Shown here in pieces: positions 30,594-37,231 of a stretch of DNA of 37,231 bases; the first letter of the stretch is position 1, and the number at the start of each line of letters is the position of its first letter. The translations under genes were made by a program, and so were the position numbers. The notes beneath the pieces were generated by a model that saw only the letters and a program-made list of their open reading frames with translations, was not told the DNA's origin and ran no database searches. Source of the stretch: JAVKFY01 sp040223615. Its GTDB lineage: Bacteria; Pseudomonadota; Alphaproteobacteria; GCA-2731375. The stretch covers positions 1 to 37,231 of the forward strand of contig JAVKFY010000004.1 of the NCBI GenBank assembly GCA_040223615.1, given 5' to 3'.

Positions 30594-31228
30594 TGCGCGC
30601 GCTGGCGCTGCTCCTGACCGTCGTTGCCGTACCGGCCTTGGCCGACGCGCTGGGCGACATGCGCGCCGCCAACGCCGCCTATGCCGACCGCAACTTCGAG
30701 CTCGCTATCGCCGCCTATGACAGCGCGCTGACTCAGCCCGGCCTGTCGGACCGCAATCGCACGCTGGCGCGCTACACCCGCGGACTGGCCAACGGCGCGC
30801 TCGGCCGCTACGCCGCCGCCATCGCCGATTTCTCGCTGCTGCTCGCCGCCGAACCCTCTCACGCGGAAGCGCTGAACAGCCGCGGCCTCGCCTATGCCGC
30901 GCTCGGTCGTCATGGCGAGGCGATCGCCGACTTCACCGGCGCGATCCGGGTCCGGAACGACCACGCCTACGCCTACAACAACCGCGGCGCCTCGCGCCTG
31001 GCGCTGGGCCGCTTCGCCGCCGCGCTGGAGGACTTCTACGCCGCCCTGCAATACAGCCACGGCGCGCCGCACCTGGTGCACGCCAACCGGGCCCGGCTCT
31101 ACGAGCTGCGCGGCCAGACCGTGCAGGCACTGCGCGACTGGGAGACGGCGGCGCGGCTGGCGCCGGACTACGCGCCGGCGCGCGCGGCATTGGCGGAATA
31201 CCGCGCGCTCAATCTCGCGCCCGAGTAG
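30593..31228 (+). CDS. Secreted TPR-repeat protein
   Basis: A 211-residue protein starting at an ATG overlapping the ggt stop (TGATG). The N-terminus RALALLLTVVAVPALADA is a signal peptide. Three to four tetratricopeptide repeats follow, each with the usual G/A/Y spacing: NAAYADRNFELAIAAYDSAL, RGLANGALGRYAAAIADFSL, RGLAYAALGRHGEAIADFTG, RGASRLALGRFAAALEDFYA and a last partial one ending RDWETAARLAPDYAPARAAL. It should be a periplasmic protein-binding scaffold. Cotranslation with ggt suggests it works in the same compartment; its partner is unknown. Confidence 0.87.
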   Translation: MRALALLLTVVAVPALADALGDMRAANAAYADRNFELAIAAYDSALTQPGLSDRNRTLARYTRGLANGALGRYAAAIADFSLLLAAEPSHAEALNSRGLAYAALGRHGEAIADFTGAIRVRNDHAYAYNNRGASRLALGRFAAALEDFYAALQYSHGAPHLVHANRARLYELRGQTVQALRDWETAARLAPDYAPARAALAEYRALNLAPE

Positions 31229-31237
31229 ACTGCCGCG

Positions 31238-32764
31238 ATGACCAGCGCGGCGCTTGATCCCGGCGAGGCAGTCGGCCCGGTCCGCCGATGGGTGGTGCTG
31301 TCGGTCCTGACCGCCTCGGTGGCGCTGTACGCCATGACGGTGACCATCGCTTCGGTGGCCCTGCCCAAGATGCAGGGCTCGCTGTCGGCGACGCAGGACC
31401 AGATCGCCTGGGTGGTCACCTTCAACATCGTCGCCACGGCGGTGGCGACACCGCCGTCGGGCTGGCTCGCCGGCCGTTTCGGCCGCCGCAACGTGATGCT
31501 GGTCGCCGTCACGCTGTTCACCATCGCGTCCTTCCTGTGCGGCGTCGCGACCAGCCTGGAAGAGCTGGTCGCCTATCGCGTGATGCAGGGGCTGTGCGGC
31601 GCGCCGCTGGTACCGCTGGCCCAGGCCGCGACGCTCGACACCTTCCCTCAGCGCCAGCACCAGATGGCGCTGTCGATCTTCGGCATGGGCGTGGTCATCG
31701 GCCCGATCATCGCGCCGACGCTGGGCGGCTATCTCAGCGAGGAATATTCCTGGCGCTGGGTGTTCTTCATGCTGGTGCCGTGCGGGTTGGCGACGCTGTT
31801 CGGCATCTTCGCCGTTCTCGACGACGAGAAGCGCACCGGCGGCGGCGCCCGGCTCGACTGGACCGGCTTCATCGCATTGTCGCTGGCCATTGCCTGCCTG
31901 CAGCTCATGCTCGACCGCGGCCAGCGCGCCGACTGGTTCGAGTCGCCGGAGATCGTCATCGAGCTGGCGATCTCGCTGTCGGCCTTCTACGTCTTCCTGA
32001 CCCACACCTTCACCGCCGAAAAGCCGTTCCTCAGCCCGCGCATCTTCCTGGACCGCAACTTCTCCATCGGCATGCTGCTGGTGCTGATGTTCGGCATGTT
32101 GAACTTCACCCCGATGGTGCTGTTCCCGGGCATGCTGCAGACCTTGCGCGGCTTCCCGGATTCGCTGATTGGCCTGCTGCTGGCGACGCGCGGCGGCGGC
32201 ACGCTGATCGGTTTCACCCTCATGCTGTGGGCCGGCCGCTTCGACCCGCGGCTGATCCTCGGCATCGGCCTGTCGTTGCAGGCGGTATCGGGCTACTGGC
32301 TGTCGACGCTGTCGATCGACGTCTCGGTGACCGAGATCAGCGCTGCCAGCATGGTGCAGGGCCTGGGCGTCGGCTTCTGCTGGGTGCCGCTGACGATGAT
32401 CGCCTTCGCCACCTTGAACCCCAGCTTCCGCAACGACGCCTCGGCAGTGTTCCACCTGCTGCGCAACATGGGCTCGTCGATCCACATCTCGGTTTCGGTG
32501 GCGCTGGTGGTGTATTCGGCCAAGGCCAACTATGCGATCCTGGCCGAGGCGGTGACGCCGTTCGCCAAGCGGCTCGATTTCGCCAGCGTCATGGGCCCGT
32601 ACGGTTTCGAGACCGCCCTGCAGGTCGCCGGCGTCGGCCGCGAGATGGGGCGCCAGGCGCTGATGATCGGCTACGTCAACGCGTTTACCTTCTACACCCT
32701 CACCGCGGTGGTCTGCCTGCCGTTGCTGCTCCTGGTGCGCTTCAAGCGGCAGCAGCCGGGATGA
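31238..32764 (+). CDS. MFS transporter, DHA2 (EmrB/QacA) family
   Basis: A 508-residue integral membrane protein with about 14 hydrophobic helices, as expected for the DHA2 drug:H+ antiporter family. The segment AGRFGRRNVMLVAVTLFTIA is MFS motif A. The antiporter motif C is represented by GMGVVIGPIIAPTLGGYL in TM5. The first residues before TM1 are cytoplasmic. No EmrA-type membrane fusion gene is adjacent. It probably exports a drug or metabolite using the proton gradient. The start lies 9 bp after the TPR gene stop, and the stop overlaps the next gene (ATGA), so it is in a run from ggt to the hydrolase gene. Confidence 0.9.
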   Translation: MTSAALDPGEAVGPVRRWVVLSVLTASVALYAMTVTIASVALPKMQGSLSATQDQIAWVVTFNIVATAVATPPSGWLAGRFGRRNVMLVAVTLFTIASFLCGVATSLEELVAYRVMQGLCGAPLVPLAQAATLDTFPQRQHQMALSIFGMGVVIGPIIAPTLGGYLSEEYSWRWVFFMLVPCGLATLFGIFAVLDDEKRTGGGARLDWTGFIALSLAIACLQLMLDRGQRADWFESPEIVIELAISLSAFYVFLTHTFTAEKPFLSPRIFLDRNFSIGMLLVLMFGMLNFTPMVLFPGMLQTLRGFPDSLIGLLLATRGGGTLIGFTLMLWAGRFDPRLILGIGLSLQAVSGYWLSTLSIDVSVTEISAASMVQGLGVGFCWVPLTMIAFATLNPSFRNDASAVFHLLRNMGSSIHISVSVALVVYSAKANYAILAEAVTPFAKRLDFASVMGPYGFETALQVAGVGREMGRQALMIGYVNAFTFYTLTAVVCLPLLLLVRFKRQQPG

Positions 32765-33222
32765 CCCGCGTTGTCTGGATCGCCCTGCTGTTCGCCTGGT
32801 GGGCGAGTCCGGCGATGGCCGCCGGGCAGCGACTGTCTTACGCGCTGGAATGCTTGGCGCTGAACGTCTACTGGGAGGCCGACCCGGCGTTACCGCGCGA
32901 TCAGCTCGCGGTCGCCTACGTCACCCTGAACCGGGTGCGCCACAAGGGCTTTCCGAATTCGGTGTGCGCCGTCGTGCACCAGGGCGGCGAACGGCCGGTC
33001 GGCGGCTGCCAGTTCCACTGGTGGTGCGACGGCCGCCCCGACACCCCGACCGACGAGGCCAAGTGGCAGTCGTCGCTGCGCGCCAGCCGCACCGCGATGG
33101 CCAGGCTCCTGCCCGACCCGACGCGCGGCGCGCTCTACTTCCACAACGCCAGCGTCCGCCCAAGCTGGGCCGCGTCCCTGCGTCGTACAGTCAAGATCGG
33201 CAGCCACAGGTACTACAAGTGA
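32761..33222 (+). CDS. SleB-type cell wall hydrolase
   Basis: A 153-residue protein with a signal peptide (VVWIALLFAWWASPAMAA). The domain is the SleB/Hydrolase_2 family: CLALNVYWEAD with the probable catalytic Glu, LAVAYVTLNRVRHKGFPNSV, VCAVVHQGGE, GGCQFHWWCDGRPD, GALYFHNASVRPSW and KIGSHRYYK at the C-terminus. Family members are lytic transglycosylase-like enzymes acting on peptidoglycan in the periplasm. It starts at an ATG overlapping the MFS stop (ATGA). No spore genes are present; SleB domains are common in alphaproteobacteria. Confidence 0.9.
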   Translation: MTRVVWIALLFAWWASPAMAAGQRLSYALECLALNVYWEADPALPRDQLAVAYVTLNRVRHKGFPNSVCAVVHQGGERPVGGCQFHWWCDGRPDTPTDEAKWQSSLRASRTAMARLLPDPTRGALYFHNASVRPSWAASLRRTVKIGSHRYYK

Positions 33223-33224
33223 CG

Positions 33225-33536
33225 CTATTCAGCGGCTTGCAGTCGCTTGGTGATCTGAACGGACACTTCAAGATCGCCGTCCAGCGCGGCCAGCATCCGC
33301 ATCAGCCTGTCGATGGTAAATCGTCCGAGGTCGGCGCTACGCACGCGCGAAAGATCGGCCGCCGCGAACCCCGACAGCCGCGCCGCCTCGCGCACGGACA
33401 GGCCGTTGTCTTCCAGAACGGCAATGATCCGCGCCGCCAGAATTGCTTTCGCCTGTTTCAGGTCAGCCTTCGGGTCACCGAGGTCGCGGAATACGTTGCC
33501 GCTGCCACGCACCAGATCGAGGTCATCCTGACTCAT
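33225..33536 (-). CDS. XRE-family antitoxin (HigA-like)
   Basis: A 103-residue protein. The ATG at 33536 is preceded by AAAGGAA and overlaps the toxin stop (ATGA). The helix-turn-helix spans about 38-75 (LARRIIA-like AILAARIIAVLEDNGLSVRE, then AARLSGFAAADLSRVRSADL and GRFTIDRLMRMLAALD). This is the XRE/HTH_37 type found with RelE/HigB toxins. It should bind and neutralise the toxin and repress the operon through the palindrome at 33892-33909. The C-terminal tail DLEVSVQITKRLQAAE may contact the toxin. Convergent with the hydrolase gene, 2 bp between stops. Confidence 0.88.
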   Translation of the reverse strand: MSQDDLDLVRGSGNVFRDLGDPKADLKQAKAILAARIIAVLEDNGLSVREAARLSGFAAADLSRVRSADLGRFTIDRLMRMLAALDGDLEVSVQITKRLQAAE

Positions 33537-33883
33537 GCGTCGAGTTCCTTTCGCAGTCGGCCAAGACGGTCTCTCACCAGATCGATTTCCGCTCTCGGCG
33601 TCTTGATCCCGGTCTTGGACTTCTTCTGGAAGGCGTGCAGCACCCACAAGCTCCCGGCGATCTCCGTTACATAGACACAACGATAGGCATCGGACCGATA
33701 GCGCACGGCGATCTCCATCACGCCCGCGCCCATGCCTTTCAAAGGCTTGGCAACATCGGCCTTGCCACCTTCGGCGGCGATGGTCAGGGCGGATGCGATA
33801 CGGTCCCGCGCACCGGGCGCAAATCGTTCGAACGATTTGCGAGCCGCCCCGATCCAGCCGATTGGCCGGCTGTCATGGTTCAT
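33533..33883 (-). CDS. RelE/HigB-family toxin (Gp49-like)
   Basis: A 116-residue basic protein of the Gp49/HigB-like RelE superfamily. Typical segments are ARDRIASALTIAAEGGKADV, KPLKGMGAGVMEIAVRYRSD, AYRCVYVTEIAGSLWVLHAF and QKKSKTGIKTPRAEIDLVRD. Members cut mRNA at the ribosome. The gene precedes the antitoxin gene and overlaps it by 4 bp, the order usual for HigBA-type systems. No Shine-Dalgarno is visible; the predicted transcription start is at or next to the ATG at 33883, so the mRNA may be leaderless. Confidence 0.88.
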   Translation of the reverse strand: MNHDSRPIGWIGAARKSFERFAPGARDRIASALTIAAEGGKADVAKPLKGMGAGVMEIAVRYRSDAYRCVYVTEIAGSLWVLHAFQKKSKTGIKTPRAEIDLVRDRLGRLRKELDA

Positions 33884-33888
33884 GCACG

Positions 33889-33917
33889 ATTGTTGTCAAA
33901 TATGACAACGAAGTCAA
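33889..33917 (-). promoter_or_regulatory. Toxin-antitoxin promoter
   Basis: On the minus strand TTGACT (33917-33912) and AACAAT (33894-33889) are separated by 17 bp. The -35 matches at five of six positions and the -10 at four of six. Transcription should begin about six bases past the -10, that is at or within one base of the toxin ATG at 33883. Confidence 0.5.
33892..33909. promoter_or_regulatory. Palindromic operator in the toxin-antitoxin promoter
   Basis: GTTGTCA (33892-33898) and TGACAAC (33903-33909) are perfect 7-bp arms around AATA. The palindrome covers the spacer and the upstream half of the -10 element, the usual place for autorepression by an XRE antitoxin. Confidence 0.65.
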
Positions 33918-33926
33918 GGCACCGGT

Positions 33927-35750
33927 TTACAGCCGATACACCGCCACCGGGTCGTGGCGGCCGCGGACCGGTTGGCTGCCGACGCTGTCGCCATCGACGC
34001 CGGCGGCCGACACGGTGTCGGCGCTGGCCAGGATGCGGACGTCGTGGTCGGCCGGACGCGCGTCCATCGACTTGCCCATCTGCTCCAGCCGGCTGGCGAC
34101 GTTCACGGTGTCGCCGACGATGGTGTAGTTGATCCGGTCGGGCGAGCCGATATTGCCGACCACGGCCGGTCCTGCGTGCAGGCCGATCCGCATCGACAGC
34201 GTCGGCGCGCCAGCCTGCGCGCGGCGATGGTTGTCCTGGGCGACCGCCTGGCGGATCGCCAGCGCGGCGCGCACCGCGCGGCCAGCGTGGTCGGGCTGAT
34301 CCTCCGGCGCGCCCCAGAAGGCCATCACGCTGTCGCCGATGAACTTGTCGATGGTGCCGCCCTCGGCCTCGATGCAGGTCGCCAGCAGCGCGAAATGCTG
34401 GTTCAGCAACGCCGCGGTAGCGGCCGCCGACAGCTCTTCCGACACCGAGGTGAACCCGGCCATGTCCGTAAACATCACCGTGATCTCGCGCTGCTCCGAC
34501 CCGGTGGCGGTGTCGCCCTGTTGCACCAGCCGGCGCACCAGCTGTCGCGGCACGTAGAACTCGAACCAGCGCAGGCCGACGACCATAGCGTTGAAGGCGC
34601 TGCCGGCATCGTCCAGCTCGCGGAACACGCTGCCCGAGAGCGGCCGCACCTTGCCCAGTTCCAGGTCGCGCACCTCGATCGCTGCGGCCGCCAGCGCCAG
34701 GATCGGCCGCGCCAGGTAGCGCGCCAGCAGCCACGCCACCAGCAACGCCAGCGCGACCACCGCCAGTCCGGCGCCACCGGCCCAGACCATGCGCCAGTAG
34801 ACCGCGTTCACCGATTCGACCGGAAAGTAGACACCGGCGATCCACGGCGTCTTGCTGAAGCCGGCCAGCGGTTCGGCGAGTATCACGTAGTCCGCATCGG
34901 CCCGGGTGCGCACGATCTTGACGCCGGCGTCGCGCTCGAATCGGCTGCCCGCATCCATGTGCTGCGCCGGGTCGGCGAACGCGACCAGGACCGGATCGCC
35001 GAACCCGTCCACGGGCGGCAGGGGCCGTTCCGGCGATGACGCGACATAGCCGCCGCGCAGGAACCGATGCGCCACCACCCGGCCGGCATCGTCGATCAGG
35101 AACGGCACGCCGCCAACCTCGGTGCCGATGTCATCGAGCCGCCGCGACAGCCGGTCGATGATCACCGTCGCCACCGCGACCCCGACGAACACCCCGTCCA
35201 CCAGGATCGGCCGGCGCACGTTGATCAGGCTGACATTCGCCTCCGGCGGCCGGACGATCTCGCCCCAGTAGGCCCGCGTCCGTGGCGCCGCCTCGGCAAG
35301 GCCGGCTCGCACCCGTTCCACCTCGATCTCGTTCACTTGCGACAGGCGCAGCTCGTCGCCGTCGAGGACGATGCGGGTCACGTCGCCGATCGCGCTGACA
35401 TAGATCATCGCGTTGAGGCTGGTGGCGCCGATCATGACGCCGCGCATCGCCTGCGCCAGCCCGGACGGGTCGTCGACGTCAATCTGGCCGCCCTCGATCT
35501 GGCGCGCGATGCCATTCACTGCCTGCTCCGCCGGCCGCAGTTCGTCGACGATGCGCTGGTGCAGCAGTTCCAGCATTAGCGCGGCCTGGTCGCGAACCAG
35601 TTCCAGCGTGTTCTGACGCGTGCTCCACAGGCCCAGCCACAGCACCAGCAGCGTCGCCAGCAGCACCAGGCCGCCGAAGCTGATCATCAGGCCGCTGGTG
35701 ATGCGCATCTGGAACCGCCGCGTCAATTCCCTTGGCGTTTGCTCGTTCAT
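33927..35750 (-). CDS. Membrane-bound adenylate cyclase (class III) with sensor domain
   Basis: A 607-residue protein. TM1 is at about 18-42, a periplasmic sensor domain (dCache/CHASE-like) covers about 45-310, TM2 is at about 316-341, a HAMP-like linker follows, and the cyclase domain covers about 410-600. The cyclase motifs are complete: MFTDMAGFTSVSEEL (metal Asp), DKFIGDSVMAFWGAP (adenine-selecting Lys and second metal Asp) and NYTIVGDTVNVASRLE (adenine Asp/Thr, Asn and transition-state Arg). It should convert ATP to cAMP in the cytoplasm when its outer domain binds a ligand. The start at 35750 avoids a long upstream TTG extension. It is divergent from the flavin oxidoreductase gene. Confidence 0.9.
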   Translation of the reverse strand: MNEQTPRELTRRFQMRITSGLMISFGGLVLLATLLVLWLGLWSTRQNTLELVRDQAALMLELLHQRIVDELRPAEQAVNGIARQIEGGQIDVDDPSGLAQAMRGVMIGATSLNAMIYVSAIGDVTRIVLDGDELRLSQVNEIEVERVRAGLAEAAPRTRAYWGEIVRPPEANVSLINVRRPILVDGVFVGVAVATVIIDRLSRRLDDIGTEVGGVPFLIDDAGRVVAHRFLRGGYVASSPERPLPPVDGFGDPVLVAFADPAQHMDAGSRFERDAGVKIVRTRADADYVILAEPLAGFSKTPWIAGVYFPVESVNAVYWRMVWAGGAGLAVVALALLVAWLLARYLARPILALAAAAIEVRDLELGKVRPLSGSVFRELDDAGSAFNAMVVGLRWFEFYVPRQLVRRLVQQGDTATGSEQREITVMFTDMAGFTSVSEELSAAATAALLNQHFALLATCIEAEGGTIDKFIGDSVMAFWGAPEDQPDHAGRAVRAALAIRQAVAQDNHRRAQAGAPTLSMRIGLHAGPAVVGNIGSPDRINYTIVGDTVNVASRLEQMGKSMDARPADHDVRILASADTVSAAGVDGDSVGSQPVRGRHDPVAVYRL

Positions 35751-35830
35751 GTCGCTAGATGACCCGGATTCAGTTCTGGGGCGCAAGACACCCAGCCGCT
35801 AGAGTTCCGGCAAGAACGGGAGCGAAGCAA

Positions 35831-37132
35831 ATGCAATTCGGCATCTTCTACGAACACCAGTTGCCCAAACCATGGACCGAGGGTGACGAGCAGCGGCTGT
35901 TCCAGGAGGCGCTGGACCAGGTCGAACTCGCCGACAAGCTGGGCATCGACTACGCCTGGGAAGTCGAGCATCACTTCCTGGAAGAATACTCGCACTCCTC
36001 CGCGCCGGAGGTGTTTCTCGCCGCCTGCTCGCAGCGCACCAGGAACATCCGCCTGGGCCACGGCATCGTCCTGATGCCGCCGGGCTACAACCACCCCGCC
36101 CGCGTCGCCGAGCGCATCGCCACCCTGGACCTGGTGTCGAACGGCCGCGTCGAGTGGGGCACCGGCGAGAGTTCCGCCGCGCTGGAGCTGCACGGCTACC
36201 GTGTCTCGGTCGAGGAGAAGCGGCAGATGTGGCGCGAGGCCACCGAGCAGGCCGCCAACATGATGGTGATGAATCCCTATCCGGGGTTTCAGGGCCAGTA
36301 TTTCGAGATGCCGACGCGCAACGTGGTGCCGAAGCCGGTGCAGCGCCCGCACCCGCCGCTGTGGGTGGCGTGCTCGCGGCGCGAGACCATCCATCTGGCG
36401 GCGCGGGCCGGTATCGGCGCGCTGACCTTCGCCTTCGTCGACCCGGCGGAGGCGGTGAAGTGGGTCGGCGAGTATTACGACATCATCAAGTCCGAGGAGT
36501 GCGTGCCGATCGGCCATCAGGTCAACGCCAACATCGCCATGGTCACCGGCTTCTCCTGCCACCCCGACAGCGCCGTGGCGCTGGAGCGCGGCCTCGACGG
36601 CTTCAAGTTCTTCGGCTACGCGCTGGGCCACCACTACATTTTCGGCGAGCACACGCCGGGCCGCACCGACATCTGGGCGAACTACGAGAAGGCACGCGAG
36701 CACATGCCGAGCGCCGGCGGGCGCGGCGGGATCGGGACGCCGTCCGAGATCGCCGCCAGCCTGCGCCAGTTCGCCGACGCCGGTGTCGACCAGGTGATCT
36801 TCATCCAGCAGTCCGGTCGCAACCGGCACGCACATATCTGCGAATCGCTGGAGCTGTTCGCGGCCGAGGTGATGCCGGAATTTCACGCCGGCGAGGCCGA
36901 GCGTCAGGCCAGGAAGCAAGCCGAGTTGGCGCCCCATATCGAGGCCGCGCTGGCGCGCAAGCCGCGCATGCCGGCATTGGCCGACGCCGATATCCCGGTG
37001 GTCCAGGCATTGGGCCGGCAGGTCGCCGAACAGGCCAAGGCCGACCGCGGCAAGGTCGCCGACTTCGGCCGCGGCGGCGCCAGCCAGGTCCCGCTGGAGG
37101 ACCCCGCCAAGCGGGCCCAGGGCGACGATTGA
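35831..37132 (+). CDS. LLM-class flavin-dependent oxidoreductase (luciferase-like)
   Basis: A 433-residue luciferase-like monooxygenase. The ATG at 35831 follows GGGAG and begins MQFGIFYEHQLPKPWTEGDE, the family N-terminus. Further family segments are IDYAWEVEHHFLEEYSHSSA, IRLGHGIVLMPPGYNHPARV, ATLDLVSNGRVEWGTGESSA and HPPLWVACSRRETIHLAARA. It should use reduced FMN or F420 and oxygen on an unknown substrate; the flavin must come from a separate reductase. The C-terminal 70 residues (ARKQAELAPHIEAALARKP, then a charged tail) go beyond the barrel. No partner gene lies alongside. Confidence 0.9.
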   Translation: MQFGIFYEHQLPKPWTEGDEQRLFQEALDQVELADKLGIDYAWEVEHHFLEEYSHSSAPEVFLAACSQRTRNIRLGHGIVLMPPGYNHPARVAERIATLDLVSNGRVEWGTGESSAALELHGYRVSVEEKRQMWREATEQAANMMVMNPYPGFQGQYFEMPTRNVVPKPVQRPHPPLWVACSRRETIHLAARAGIGALTFAFVDPAEAVKWVGEYYDIIKSEECVPIGHQVNANIAMVTGFSCHPDSAVALERGLDGFKFFGYALGHHYIFGEHTPGRTDIWANYEKAREHMPSAGGRGGIGTPSEIAASLRQFADAGVDQVIFIQQSGRNRHAHICESLELFAAEVMPEFHAGEAERQARKQAELAPHIEAALARKPRMPALADADIPVVQALGRQVAEQAKADRGKVADFGRGGASQVPLEDPAKRAQGDD

Positions 37133-37162
37133 CGTTAGGGCCACATCCCAAGAGAACATGGC

Positions 37163-37200
37163 GTCATCCCGGCCGTAGCGCAGCGGAGAGCCGGGATGAC
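37163..37200. repeat. REP-like hairpin after the flavin oxidoreductase gene
   Basis: GTCATCCCGGC (37163-37173) and GCCGGGATGAC (37190-37200) form a perfect 11-bp stem around a 16-nt loop. This is a common alphaproteobacterial intergenic repeat type. It may also end transcription of the oxidoreductase gene. The remaining 31 bases to the window end are GC-rich and hold no recognisable feature. Confidence 0.65.
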
Positions 37201-37231
37201 GGCCCGTGCGGCTACGCCGCCGGCGGCAGGT

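Noticed and set aside
30587..32485. A 632-codon minus-strand frame opposite the TPR and MFS genes
   Set aside because: The product is Arg/Gln/His-rich without domains, and the plus-strand genes have signal peptide, TPR and membrane helices.
1..37231. CRISPR arrays, rRNA, tRNA and insertion sequences
   Set aside because: No regularly spaced repeats, no cloverleaf-like or rRNA sequence and no transposase-like protein were seen on either strand.

Overview
This is a GC-rich window with alphaproteobacterial character. The clearest taxonomic markers are an Irr-type Fur-family regulator (histidine cluster HHHFF) divergent from fabA-fabB-fabI, and several short intergenic hairpin repeats of kinds common in that class (for example GTCATCCCGG...CCGGGATGAC). 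The genes look chromosomal and metabolic. I see no rRNA, tRNA, CRISPR array, insertion sequence or phage module. No gene-free stretch reaches 300 bases.

Layout: (1) 1-2214: an AT-rich/poly-C edge, a small secreted DUF7282-like protein and a phosphonate monoester hydrolase/sulfatase. (2) 2241-2331: an inverted-pair repeat element, then an M20 peptidase. (3) 3886-10218: a six-gene operon in which every junction overlaps: nonulosonic-acid synthase (NeuB), hydrolysing UDP-GlcNAc 2-epimerase (NeuC), a D-2-hydroxyacid dehydrogenase, a TPP-dependent enzyme, a Gfo/Idh/MocA oxidoreductase and a CMP-nonulosonate synthetase (NeuA). (4) 10210-18094: SMP-30 lactonase and tautomerase, Tat-exported YSC84/SYLF protein, ankyrin protein, SCO1/SenC copper chaperone, intracellular PHB depolymerase, Cys-rich secreted protein, GNAT acetyltransferase, YcgN-like protein, DapA-family aldolase and a YgjP-like metalloprotease. 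(5) 18184-21538: a Baeyer-Villiger-type monooxygenase behind a D-2-hydroxyacid dehydrogenase, then an SH3 protein. (6) 21560-26002: degenerate GGDEF-EAL protein, DUF3501, GlpC/HdrB-like Fe-S protein, rubrerythrin and irr. (7) 26213-28841: fabA, fabB, fabI. (8) 28863-33222: gamma-glutamyltransferase, TPR protein, DHA2 MFS exporter, SleB-type hydrolase. (9) 33225-33883: a RelE/HigB-type toxin-antitoxin pair. (10) 33927-37132: membrane adenylate cyclase and a luciferase-like flavin oxidoreductase, ending in a REP-like hairpin.

How the parts work together: the six-gene operon holds the complete core for making and CMP-activating a sialic-acid-like sugar, plus three enzymes (hydroxyacid dehydrogenase, TPP enzyme, Gfo/Idh/MocA) that are not part of the textbook Neu5Ac, pseudaminate or legionaminate routes. 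It is the best candidate here for an undescribed pathway. The second coherent unit is an iron/peroxide module. Rubrerythrin, a two-cluster Fe-S protein and DUF3501 lie downstream of a good sigma-70 promoter, and an Irr-box-like inverted repeat abuts its -35 element, next to irr itself. The fab genes form the anaerobic-type unsaturated fatty acid branch plus enoyl-ACP reductase. Functions are assigned by reading motifs by eye; no database search was run.
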